Below, piece by piece: positions 46,857 to 57,564 of a stretch of 64,000 nucleotides of DNA (positions are counted from its first letter, which is position 1; every line of letters begins with the position of its first letter). Under the pieces are notes generated by a model that made no database searches, had not been told where the DNA came from, and saw only the letters and a program-made list of their open reading frames with translations. The stretch lies in assembly GCA_023374045.1 (NCBI GenBank), contig CM041780.1, positions 32,730,337 to 32,794,336 of the forward strand, given 5' to 3'. The translations under genes were made by a program, and so were the position numbers. Source of the DNA: Limonium bicolor. Its lineage: Eukaryota > Streptophyta > Magnoliopsida > Caryophyllales > Plumbaginaceae.

Positions 46857-49613
46857 TTAGATCGATCCTGGGGGGTGGTTATGAGGAGTAGATCCAAAGC
46901 ATGACTCGATGGTTTTTTTGAGAGTCCACCTGGATGCATGTTTTCTTTTCTTATCCCGCTCTTCGTCCGGGATTGGTGGTGGTATCTCTGTGATAGACAT
47001 GCCGTCTGGAAGGGTAATAAACAGAAGTGGGGATGATGATTGAGTATCCCTAATGAACTTGAGATCTTTGGATTTGCTATCTGGAGATCTTCCTGATGCA
47101 AACTCCAGCTTTTCGTTATAAGCCTGAAGGGTGATTTTCCCCTGGGCTACCCAAATATGCACATCGGCTGTGGCAAGGAATGGTCGTCCAAGGATGAGAG
47201 GTGTAGTGGAGTTCTCTTCGATGTCTAGAATGACAAAATCGCATGGGAAGTATAAGTGCTCCACTTTGATGATAACATCCTCCACCACTCCGCTTGGGTA
47301 TGTTACCGAACCATCTGCCAGTTGCAGGGTCATCTTAGTCTTTTTCATCTCTCCAATTCCCAGCTTTTTGAAAGTGGAGAGGGGCATCAAATTAATGGAG
47401 GCACCCAGATCGCATAGGGAGTATGGAAATGAGGTGCTACCAATTGTGACTGGAATGGTGAAGCTGCCTGGATCATTGCATTTTGATGGTAGTGGTTTTT
47501 GTAGAGTAGCTGAGCAAGCTACATTGAGAGGTACCGTACCGACTTCGGCCAATTTAGTTTTGTTGGATACGAGGTGTTTGAGGAATTTGGCATAGTTTGG
47601 CATTTTGGCAATGAGGTCTACGAACTGTATATTGACGTTTAGTTGCTTCAGCATTGCCAGAAACTTACCATATTCATTATCCAATTTCTGCTTCTGGAGT
47701 CGGCGAGGAAATGGTATAGGCGGTTCTTGTGAAGAAGGTTCTGAAGCTGATGGAATAGTGAGGACGCTTGGAGATGTCTTTTCTGCTGGGACCTCAGCTT
47801 TTTCTTCACTATCCTCTTTGGATTCTTCTGATTGTTGCGGGATGTGAATCTCGTCGGTTTTCTTACCGCTTCTCAAGGTTATTGCCTTAACCTCTTCTCC
47901 TTCTTCTTCAAATTCGAGCTTCTCATTTTCATAACCGGCTACCAAGTGCTCAAGGTAGGTATTCTCAGATTGAATACGATTATTATAGACTTTGTCGGTG
48001 CCTTCAAGTTCAGCTACATTCCTTTTGGAAGTTTCGATTGCTACAACCCACTCTTGGAGGGAAGGGTGTAGTTCTAGAACTTTAGCTGTTTTAGCCACCT
48101 CCATCTTTTCTTCATCGTGCTCCTTCACATAGATGCACTTGGCTTGCTCTCTTGGATTTGGTTCATTTTGGCTGGGGAGAGCCCCTGGCGGTCTTCGAGC
48201 AAGATGTTCTGCAAGCTGATTGAATTTACCTTCGATTTTCTGGTTGAAGGCTTCTTGTGCAGAGAGCTGGTTCTGAGTTATGGACATGAAACCCTTCATC
48301 ATCTCTTTGAGTTCTGCATTTGGATCAGAAGAGGATGAAGATGGTTGTTGTTGTTGTTGTTGTTGTTGTTGGAAACCTGGAGGGGCACCTTGTGCTCTAT
48401 AACCCATATTAGAGTTTGGTTGGGGTCGGTTACCCTGATAGGTGTTGGAGTTGTTGTTCTGCCCTCCTTGGTTCTGATCATTATTCTTCCATGAGAAATT
48501 TGGGTGATTTCTCCATGGATAGTTGTTGTTGATGTTATTGTTGTAGGAATTACCGGGGCGGTTTCCTATGAATTGAACTTCCTCGTACTGGCCTTTGCCT
48601 TCGCATTGATGAGTTTCATGAGGACCGGCGCATATGACACATCCTTCTGTAGGTGGAACTGGTGGTGAACTTGTAGGTGGGGTAGCTATTGTCTTTACAA
48701 TTTCGTTCTGTGATGTTGTTAGCTTTTCCACCATCTTTGCAAGGGACGAGATCTGAGCTGATAAATGATCTGTAGGCTCAACATGGAGTAGGCCTGCTGC
48801 TCGTGGCGTTCGTCCTTTGGATCGCATCCACTGTCTTGTATTGCTCGTCATGGTTTCGAGAAGATCCATTCCTTCCTTAGGAGATTTCATCATGAAACTT
48901 CCTCCTGCAGAGGAATTGACGAGTCGGTTCCCATCATCCAGACCGTTGAAGAATGACAGGCAGAGGGATTGATCGTCAAGACCATGGTGGGAACATTTCA
49001 TTAGCATATCTTTAAATCTGTCCCATGCGTGGTACAACGTCTCTCCCGGCTCCTGACAGAAAGTGTTGATTTCACCGATCAATTGCCTTGTTCTACTGGT
49101 TGGGTAGTATTTGGCAAGGAATTTTTGGGCCATTTGAAGCCATGTGGTGATTGATCGGGAGGGAAGGCTTCGGTACCACCGGTTTGCTGAATCCGATAAT
49201 GAGTGAGGAAATAGTTGTAGTCGGATTCTTTCTTTGACATTGCCGGTTTGGCCAAAGGAATTGCAGAAGTCTAGGAAGAGACTCAGATGATTTGGGGCTT
49301 CATCTGGGTTCGCTCCACTAAACTTGCCTAGATCCCGGACGGCGGTGATGTAGTGGGTTTTGAAAACCCAACGTCCGGCTTCTTCTGGTGTTAGTTCGGG
49401 GAGAACTATAGCTGATGCTCTTCCTTCGGTGTTAGGTTGGTGATAATCAGATAGGGCACGGTGTTCTGGTTGAATTGCATGGTCTATTTCATTTATAACT
49501 TCGTTATTGGCCATGACTTGATTTCTCAGGTTTCTCTGCGCTTGAAATAAAGTACGCTCGGGTTCGGGGCTCGGACTGATTGGTGGAGAGCCTCGAGTTC
49601 GAGTATTTGGCAT
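46857..49613 (-). CDS. gag-pro: Athila-type Gag-protease polyprotein, 918 aa, intact
   Basis: The frame from the ATG at 49613 to 46857 is unbroken. Residues ~70-250 are the Retrotrans_gag capsid core (LSLFLDFCNSFGQTGNVKER, ANRWYRSLPSRSITTW, FLAKYYPTSRTRQLIGEI). A zinc knuckle CVICAGPHETHQC is near residue 325. An Asn/Gln-rich linker with a nine-Gln run is near 418. A charged acidic middle follows. The aspartic protease is at ~710-840, with CDLGASINLMP (the DLG form usual in Athila elements) and TTPLILGRPFLATADV. It should form particles and cleave itself. The C-terminus ends ~50 residues after the protease without RT. The initiator choice is supported by the PNTRTRG N-terminus common in this family. 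Confidence 0.93.
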   Translation of the reverse strand: MPNTRTRGSPPISPSPEPERTLFQAQRNLRNQVMANNEVINEIDHAIQPEHRALSDYHQPNTEGRASAIVLPELTPEEAGRWVFKTHYITAVRDLGKFSGANPDEAPNHLSLFLDFCNSFGQTGNVKERIRLQLFPHSLSDSANRWYRSLPSRSITTWLQMAQKFLAKYYPTSRTRQLIGEINTFCQEPGETLYHAWDRFKDMLMKCSHHGLDDQSLCLSFFNGLDDGNRLVNSSAGGSFMMKSPKEGMDLLETMTSNTRQWMRSKGRTPRAAGLLHVEPTDHLSAQISSLAKMVEKLTTSQNEIVKTIATPPTSSPPVPPTEGCVICAGPHETHQCEGKGQYEEVQFIGNRPGNSYNNNINNNYPWRNHPNFSWKNNDQNQGGQNNNSNTYQGNRPQPNSNMGYRAQGAPPGFQQQQQQQQQPSSSSSDPNAELKEMMKGFMSITQNQLSAQEAFNQKIEGKFNQLAEHLARRPPGALPSQNEPNPREQAKCIYVKEHDEEKMEVAKTAKVLELHPSLQEWVVAIETSKRNVAELEGTDKVYNNRIQSENTYLEHLVAGYENEKLEFEEEGEEVKAITLRSGKKTDEIHIPQQSEESKEDSEEKAEVPAEKTSPSVLTIPSASEPSSQEPPIPFPRRLQKQKLDNEYGKFLAMLKQLNVNIQFVDLIAKMPNYAKFLKHLVSNKTKLAEVGTVPLNVACSATLQKPLPSKCNDPGSFTIPVTIGSTSFPYSLCDLGASINLMPLSTFKKLGIGEMKKTKMTLQLADGSVTYPSGVVEDVIIKVEHLYFPCDFVILDIEENSTTPLILGRPFLATADVHIWVAQGKITLQAYNEKLEFASGRSPDSKSKDLKFIRDTQSSSPLLFITLPDGMSITEIPPPIPDEERDKKRKHASRWTLKKTIESCFGSTPHNHPPGSI

Positions 49614-50143
49614 GCACAGAAGATAACTTGTGGTTTGTCAGAAGCTGCAAAATTAGTTAGTAAATAAAATAAGAAAGACAGAAATATTGGTTAGGCTGAT
49701 AAACGTTAGGAGTTAGTATACTGGAAATTATAAGTTAGTAGTTAGAGACAATGGAAAGAAATGACAGAAAATTGAAATGACAATGGAAAGAAATGTTAAG
49801 GACAATGGAAATGAAATGTTAAGGACAATGGAAAGAAAGGACAATGGAACGAAATGACAGGAAATTTAAAGTTAGTAGTTAGAGACAATGGAAAGAAGAG
49901 ACAATGGAACGAAATGACAATGGAACAAAATGACAATGGAACGAAATGACAATAATATTAAGATGTTAGGAGTTAGATGTCCAAAGTCCGAAGTCAAATG
50001 TCCAAGTCAGGTCAGAAGTCCGATGTCCAATTCAGATTATAAGTCCGATGTCCAAGGTTAGATTATTAACAAGATAATATTGACAGTTTATTATAATAAA
50101 ACAGGTGAACTACCGGAAACTAGGGAAATTGATGGAATCAATC
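49614..50143 (-). other. Leader of the Athila-type element
   Basis: About 0.5 kb between primer site and gag. It carries degenerate GGACAATGGAA(A/C)GAAATGACA repeats (49750-49950) and GTCCGA(A/T)GTC repeats (49980-50060) and is free of genes. Confidence 0.7.
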
Positions 50144-50161
50144 TCCCCGGCAACGGCGCCA
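50144..50161 (-). other. Primer binding site, tRNA-Asp type (Athila-type element)
   Basis: The minus strand reads TGGCGCCGTTGCCGGGGA, three bases from the 5' LTR. This is the usual Athila primer site. Confidence 0.88.
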
Positions 50162-50164
50162 ATT

Positions 50165-51691
50165 TGCAGAAGGTTATTTCTGAGTGGTTAAAATGGTGTA
50201 AAATTAAAAAAAAGGAAATTAAAAACTCAAATTATAAACGTCGGGCTGCAAACAAATCCCGGTCGTAGTTAGTAAAACGAGTGTCGTATCCACAGGGAGA
50301 TTGTTCAATTTATCCTAGTCTTGGTAGTTACTTAAAAACTGTAAAAAGGGGTTTAGCCGGAGGCAAGCTTGATTTGTTGTTAAATTAATACAGAAATAAT
50401 AAAAACAGTTAAAAGGTGAATTAAGTGATGTGGATGGAAAAATGTATCCTAGGATAGCGGGGGAATTTCCTAAATTACTTAAACATATTTATAACCATGT
50501 TTCAATTATTTATTGCCTATTAGAGTTAATAATTGTCAGTTACGAACTCTTAATAAAAGCCTTAATATTTTCCTGCTCAGTCCGGAGTGTAAATATCAAG
50601 ATTAATTCCTTTGTGGTACCTAGACTATCTCAAAATCATATGTTGATAGTTACCAAATAAATGTAGTCGTTTGTCGCGCAAAACATTTAGCAATATTAGT
50701 TGAAAGGAATTAAAACAAGTTAAATGAGAGAAACAGGTGATAAATATTAATTTACGTAATATTAGAAATCAAACCCCCATCCTAGGATACAAAAGAAAAT
50801 TACTCAGACATTAACGGAGATAAGAAGATTACACAGATAGATTTTGACATTAATTCAGAGGAAGAACTGGTCTGTTCTCGCTCTCACTGCTGCTCTTCTA
50901 TTTCTTTTGTTACTGCGTGAGTGTGGACTGATATGGTGTTAGGGAGGGAGGAATAAGTGGAAGGGAATGGATGAGTGTGGTGAGCGAATTCTTCAGACTC
51001 CCGTCGTGTGTGGTGTGTCTTATGCAGTTAAGATGGTGGGTTTATATAGAGGTTTGGATCCGTACGAATTTGATTGCAGATGAAGAAGAGCATTGATTGC
51101 TTCATTGATTGCTTCCTTCATTGATTGCAGGGGACAGAGCGTGTGCAGAGTAGATGGATAAGTTGCGGGCGAGTCGGGCGAGTTGCAGAGGACGACGGCG
51201 CCAACAAGATACTAGTCGTGACTGATAATTAGTCATTGGTGTCCGCCTGCTAGTTCCGCCCAATAAGTGGCGGTTTCATGTCTCTCGTCCGCCTCCTTAA
51301 CCGCCCGTTAAGAGGCGGTTGCCTCAGCCCTGTCCGCCTGGCGGTTGTCCGTGTGGTGACCGCGAGTTAAGAGGCGGTAGCCTCTATGTTGACCGCGAGG
51401 CGGTTGCCTGTGTGGTGACCGCGTGTTATCGCGATGTCAAGCTTATTTCTTCTACTAGCTCTACATTCTTCGTTTCGGCTCCGTTTTCTGAGCCGTCTGC
51501 GCCTATACGTTCGTCTCTTAATCTACTTCACTCCCAGCTTGGTTTTCCTCATGTTAAACCAATAAATTTGTGAGATAAACAATAAAACATAAACTAGAGG
51601 AAAACTAACCGAAGTGGAGAAATGAGCAAGAAAAGTGCTAATATTATATATGAAATACACCTATAAATCATGCTCATTTGGACACTTATCA
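50165..51691 (-). repeat. 5' LTR of the Athila-type element (1527 bp)
   Basis: Near-identical to 44130-45643. It is 13 bp longer, mainly through one extra GATTGCTTCATT-type repeat near 51098-51125. TATA box on the minus strand at 51041-51050. An inverted-repeat cluster lies at 51238-51440. Confidence 0.93.
51041..51050 (-). promoter_or_regulatory. TATA box of the Athila 5' LTR
   Basis: TCTATATAAA on the minus strand, upstream of the intact gag-protease gene and preserved in both LTRs. Confidence 0.55.
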
Positions 51692-52594
51692 CTCTTAAAA
51701 TGGCCAATACCCATGAAAATGAACTTCATCCTTTTCCAATTTTGAAAAGAGAGGATGATAGCGCTTGATGAGAGGAACACAAATATGTGCTTATTTTTTA
51801 GTTTGGAGCTTAAATAAAGCTTGGCCATGACAAGAAAGGCTTGAGTAGACATGGGAGAAGAAGAGAAATCGCAGCCATGGAGAAAGAAAGATAGAACGGC
51901 TGGGAAGGAGAAAGAGAGGAAAGAGAAAAGGAAGAAAGGGAATGAGAGGAGAGAGAGGATCACTCACGTTTTCTACTTTTTCACTTTTTCCCTTTTCTTT
52001 CTTCTTTTCTTTCTTTCTTTACTTATTAAGGGTCAATTGGAGAGGGATGTTCAACAATAAAACTGGCCCCCTTATAGCATGTGGGCTGGAGCGTTTTTCG
52101 TCTTTTACAGAAAACGCTCGTTTATTTACCCGGTTTTAGCACTATTCACTCACCAGGCCCGTTTTTTCAGAGTTTTCTCACTTCTTTGATTTTAATGGTT
52201 CTTAAGCTTCCATTAATACTTAATTATAGTTATTTAGTCAACTATAATTTTTACGGGTCTATTTGACCACTTAAAGTCACGTTTTTGGGTTTTCTCGAAA
52301 AACGTGTTTTAAAACTCCATTAGCGTTTTAATCCATTATTTGGATCCGTTTTCTTCGGGAATCATTCCCATACACTAATTAGGCCTTACTAAGCCTAAGG
52401 AATCCATCTCGGACCCTAACAAGGTCATATACCTCCTATACTCATTTAACGCGCGTTTTAGCGTTTTTCGCTTTTCAAGCGTTTTCTCTTTTCTTTTGGT
52501 TTTATTCTCTTTACCAATACTATCTATGCACCATTAGGCCTTTAATAATCACATTAGGATAGTTTAATAACCATTTTAAGTCCGGGGTATTAAA

Positions 52595-55500
52595 ATCTAC
52601 CCCCCTTAAGAACATTGTCCTCAAAGTTGGTGAATCTAAGATGGTTAGTCTCATGGCGTTCTATGCCAAGGTTATAATACACGTATAACATTACAGACTC
52701 CACAAGTCAATCTCATTTCACACTACACATACCACACACATATAACAGCATGTATAGCAATCAAAAATACTCTGTGTACTCTCTCCATGGAATCGGTTCG
52801 AAGACAAGAAGGCACTACAGTCCTCGAATCCATATCGAGTAATACACTACTGATCCCTCAGGTACCGGTCACGTTGAACACTTACGCTCTCTGGTCCACG
52901 GCCGTTTCATGACAAATGGGCACTTACTCTCTCAGGCCCATGGTCCCTTCGGTTCTGATCAAAACGTTTCACATATTAATATCCTCAGGCACACTGGTTG
53001 ACTCACTCGACACAAGACATTCTCAGGGTACTCTCCCCGTCCCACTACCTTTGGAAAAATCACACACTGTCACCGCCCCAACCGGTCACTTAGGACCGCC
53101 GCACGTACAGTGCAATGGTTTCAAAACCATTTTTCGCCTTCATGCTCGAAGGAAGATCCTTTTTCAAATTCTGTTTGAAAATTCTTTTTAAAACATCACA
53201 CAACTCCAAATCCGGTTTATGGTAGCTGTATCTTTTCTTAGCAGGTTTACTTGTGACCACTTATAGGGAGCTTCAAGAATCATCCAACCCTGATGTGATC
53301 AGCATCAGTGTTGAGCTATCCATTCACCCCAATTTGTGTTCGGTATCCCTCGATCGCTAGCAGATCAAGTTCCACCTCCCATGTCAATTTCAAACAATCA
53401 GATAGTCAAACATTTTGTTTTCTATCTTTTACTCTTTGTAGTCATATTCATAAAACAATCCATTTTAACTTATCTCGAATTCCTAGAACTTAGGTCATTC
53501 GTCATTCTCAATTTACTTTGCTTACTTTCCCTAAGCAACTCATGGGTCATTTTCTCAAATTGTTACGCGATTTAAAACATAAGATACAACTCCAAAGGAT
53601 GGAACTCACTCCTTCAATCATTCTCAATTATCATTACCTAGGGAAACTCACTTCCCACTAGGTTACACATCGGTTTCATACCGATTCTTACTCATCATAC
53701 TCATGTCTAATGTCACTGGACATATACTATAGGGATTATCATTCCCGAGGAGTTTCTCTACTCCTCTTTTCATACATTATTATATACACATTACTCGCGT
53801 CTCTCACGCACAATGACCATAATTACATAATGAATGGGTACACATGTTTATGTAACATGAGTTCCAATCATCAAAACAATTTCTTTTGTGCTATGCACAT
53901 AGTAGTTTACGCACATATACGTAAAACATACTCTAAGCCGTTTCTCGCCCTACCCCCCCCCCCCCCTTAAAAGGGGTTACGCCCATGTAATCGACCATAT
54001 GTTATCACTGAACATTGGTTCACTAATTCAGGCATCATGAAGTGTTTTAACTTCGATGCGGTTAATTAACTCTTAACCAGGTTCAATTCTAGCCTCTAAG
54101 GCTTCAAGACGTTTATGATTAGCCATTTACTCACATTTGTCAGGTATTCTTAACCTTTGAATTACGGCCCACTAGCTACTACTACTTGACATAATAACTA
54201 GAGCTTAATTAACTCTTTTTTATATTCTCAATGCGTTATCCACTCCCTTTTCATCCCTTTTTGTCTTGGGAATAAGGGTTTCTCAATCGTCGCTTGGTAT
54301 CTCTTACCGTATGCGAACTCGATGAGTTATAGATTTTCTCTCCAGTTCTCTGGAAATCTATTTCGTATAGCATTGTTGACCTTTGTGATTATTCACTTAC
54401 TTTTTCCGACTTATTGTCGGTTGAGGTCAAGCTACTACTTAGTATGTAGTACTTCCTCGTTTAATTTTTTTATGTTTGTTTACTTGTTTCTATACAAGAA
54501 TTCTTCATTAATACTACTCTGCATTTACCAACATTCGGTCCTGGGACTGTGGGTTACTGCCCACGTTCTTTGTGCATCTTTGGCCAACGGCCGCACGGTT
54601 ATGTCTCTAGGTTTTCGCACAACAGGCTTTCCTAGCTATCCCACTAGATCATTACTGCACCAGTGCAATACCAAAACACTCAGTCCTACAGAGTGTAGAG
54701 GCGTAAACGCTTGGCAGTAAATCTCTTATGAGATTGCAATAGGAATGGACATCTTTCCTTTACCATCTTTTCTCATGAGCTTCATTTCATTATCTGATTA
54801 TACTCTTACAACGGTCGCTTGCTGCGTACCATGTTCTTACTCATTACACAACATTTTTTTACATGGCATCCGCTACAACTTTAGCTTTCGCTCATGTATT
54901 CCCCCCATTTATACTATGGTTTGCCACTCACTTGGCTCAATAGAATATACTACTCTAAAATCTCTACACTTATTGCGCATTGTTTACTCTGCAATTCATA
55001 TTGCACACATACAGTATTTACTACTCATCCGATTACTCTCTCGGTTTCCGACCATTGCTATCAAAGCCCTTCTAAATACTATTTTTGTTCAAATTACTTC
55101 TTGGCAATAAACTCATGCTCAAGTTTCACCATACCGCTCTATCAGTTACACATTACATACTTAGGTGGTAGCCTTTCTCTGGAGGATTCATGCAATTGCC
55201 GCTCCCTAGGCCCCACAATAACAAGGATATTCCCATGATTCCTTTTATGCCTTTATGCATAGGTTGCAACGTTTGGATCTACTAGTTATGGTTGGTTTTC
55301 CGGCCTACAAGCCACATTGTCTCGAGCCATGCTTTTAGCGGGTTGCTTATACAAGTTTCTTCTTCTCCGTATACCATTAAATGGTTTGGAGGTAGTGCTG
55401 GCTCTTTGATATTGTTGTCTCATCACGCTTCTGTACATGGAAGGCCCTTTAAGTATATTGCTATGAATTCCTGGCCACGACTGGATAATTAGGGTGTTCC

Positions 55501-57546
55501 CTTGTTACGTGGGATCCCTTCAGGGTTCTACCCGAGCGTTCGCTCTAACAGTTATGTTCTCAATACGATATCTCATTCAACTACTGTTGACTCTGGCACC
55601 CTTCACGGATTGCTCATGGGTGTTACTGAGTTACGCCATTACATCTGGCTTGAACTCATGGTTATGTTCAGTTTCTTACCCCGCCTAACGGTTATATATA
55701 TTTGAACTATCTCATTTAGGGTTGTAACGTCTCCCATTCTCGGGTAGACCATTGATTCTTTCTCCTTTACCATCTTGGTCAGGTCGTTATTCCCTTCAGT
55801 GAGGTATCCTGTGGGAATTCTATCCCGTTTATCAAACATTGATATGATCATTTTAGGCCTTCGCCGTATTGTTTACGCTGGGTATTCATTCCTGTTATCA
55901 TGTGTTTCCTTCAGGATTCCTAAGACACATCCAATGTCTATACTTAATACTCTGTGATTCTCGCACTTCTTAACGCTACATCCTTAGGTCCGTCATCTTA
56001 CTAGGTTCTTTCCCTTGATCATTCGAGGTGTCTAACTATCTTGGTTTGAATCGGCTCTTTCGTCTGTAGTATGGAGTCGACTACTTCCCGTGTTCCATAC
56101 TCTACATGTATACATACATGCAATATATTATTGATACGTTACCACTTACCTAACTAACTCATAACTGGTCTGTCAGGCCCACAAGCTCCTTCGGAGTGCG
56201 GTCGTTCCATGTCTCGTTTGTGTACACTTATAGTGTCAGTCACACGCCTAGGTGAAGTATTATGTTGCCAACTCCTCTTATATCGTCCTATGATAACGTA
56301 CCGTGGTTCCCTGGTTTGGTCTTAAAATTTGGGGGTTTTTGGAAAATTTTACGTTTTGAAAGAAAAATTTGAGTTTTGAAAATAAGAATCTTCACGGCAT
56401 TTCAATGCTGGTTGCTTCTTACAAGATCTAGCTTCTCACCGACTGGTATGCTCTTCAATACAGTGGTCAGGCCGTTAGGCCTTTCCAAATTTTCAATTCA
56501 AAATTCTTAGGGTTATCTTGCCATATTGGCTTCTCTCGCCATCTTCGCACTCTACTAAGTACTTCTTGCTTGTTAAAGTTCCTCCTAATGGTCCTGTTAT
56601 TACTGCACTTGCCGTGGCAAGTGCGTGGTACAGGCGGTTTTTGGAATAACTCGTACCGATTTCGGTATTGTTTACATTATATTTCGTAGCCTTGTCGGCT
56701 CTTCCTTGATCCTTTAGTTGGATAATTACTCCTTAGAGCTGCTTCTCATTCATCTTGACATGACTGTCATCCCTTTAGGTGCTTCTCCACTCTCAGAGTT
56801 CCTTATTTACTTAGTTCTGTGTTCCACCTCGTTACTCGTTCCCACATCTTTACTGTAGTTACCGGGGTTTAAGTCATTGAGGCATTAGTTCAGTAGTCCT
56901 ATTCGGGTGTGTCCCGTAAATATGCTTGTAGCTGTCTAAGCGATATCGGCTAGGTATATCAACCTTTCTGGGTTTGGTAGAGTGGGTGTACCTACACTTG
57001 ACTAGCTTCTTAGTCGCTTAGTATACCGTTGGTGGTATTACTTAACTATGGCGGTCCATGGACTTGTGTCCCGGTTTAGGTTACTTCATCTATCCCGCCT
57101 CGTTACAAGGTTGGTGCTTCCCTTCTTGCTGCTGCTCGGCCGGCCGGGTTCTCGCGACTGCTAAGCATGTCCCCCCAAGCTGCCACAGATTCCGGTCTCC
57201 TTGGATTAGGATTTCTCGATCTCCCGCCATTAGATGCGGTTATTGTCGTTCCAGCAGGATCCGTCTCCGGGATTTCCGGTTCTCGGGATCTACCGCATGA
57301 CAGGTTCTGGTTCATATTGAAATATTTAGCTACTGCCAGATCGGGTTTCCCTGTCTCTCTGGCGTTCTACCCGAGCGTTTAACACGGGGTTTGTGGAGGG
57401 CGGGTTTGGTATTGTAGGTATCTAGATCATACTGGAAGTTCCTATCTAGCGTATCTCTCACGCTATCACTCAACCCTTAGCCTTAAGCCTCTACTTCCCA
57501 ACTCGGTGTTCCTAAGCTCGGTATTTCCAGTCATAAGAGCGATACT
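52595..57546 (-). other. Internal region of the large non-coding element
   Basis: Five kilobases with many short frames but no recognisable retrotransposon protein on either strand. The polypurine tract is at about 52595-52606 and a 16-base C run at 53952-53967. Near the primer site a 70-codon minus-strand frame (57103-57315) is Arg/Pro-rich, as gag N-termini of chromoviruses often are; it may be a remnant. The rest may be long-decayed gag-pol or sequence that was never coding. Confidence 0.6.
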
Positions 57547-57560
57547 TCGCTCTGATACCA
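57536..57560 (-). other. Primer binding site, tRNA-iMet type, with hairpin
   Basis: The minus strand reads TGGTATCAGAGCGAAGTATC, followed by the returning arm of a hairpin, the same arrangement as at 8783-8809 with one changed base pair. Confidence 0.82.
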
Positions 57561-57564
57561 TTTT

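Larger units (their letters stand above)
44130..51691 (-). mobile_element. Athila-type LTR retrotransposon, gag-protease only, young
   Basis: The 7562-bp element has two nearly identical LTRs (TGATAAGTG...CTTCTGCA), a tRNA-Asp-type primer site, an intact 918-codon gag-protease gene, a polypurine tract and a perfect 5-bp target duplication CTCTT (44125-44129 and 51692-51696). By eye the LTRs differ by only about four or five substitutions and one 12-bp repeat-length change in 1.5 kb, so it is the youngest insertion here. Between the gag-protease stop and the 3' LTR there are only 1.2 kb and no RT, RNase H, integrase or env-like frame. It is inserted in LTR 1 of the large non-coding element. 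Confidence 0.92.
40700..52594 (-). repeat. LTR 1 (3' LTR) of the large non-coding element, interrupted
   Basis: On the minus strand the LTR starts TTTAATACCCC at about 52594, preceded by GGGGGGTAGAT as polypurine tract, and ends GGGTGTTACA at 40700. Without the Athila insert and its target duplication it is about 4.33 kb. It contains short (CTC)TCGGGTTACTCATTC repeats (41360-41520), a GGTCCGGG/CCCGGACC cluster (42678-42872) and no gene. Confidence 0.78.

Noticed and set aside
47131..47595. 154-codon frame opposite the Athila gag-protease
   Set aside because: Antisense shadow of a long, clearly conserved coding frame.
53952..53967. Run of C bases
   Set aside because: Homopolymer, possibly with length error. 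No associated feature.
54322..55238. Overlapping frames of 114-132 codons in the non-coding element
   Set aside because: They lie on the strand opposite to the element, overlap each other in different frames, and match no retrotransposon or host domain I know.
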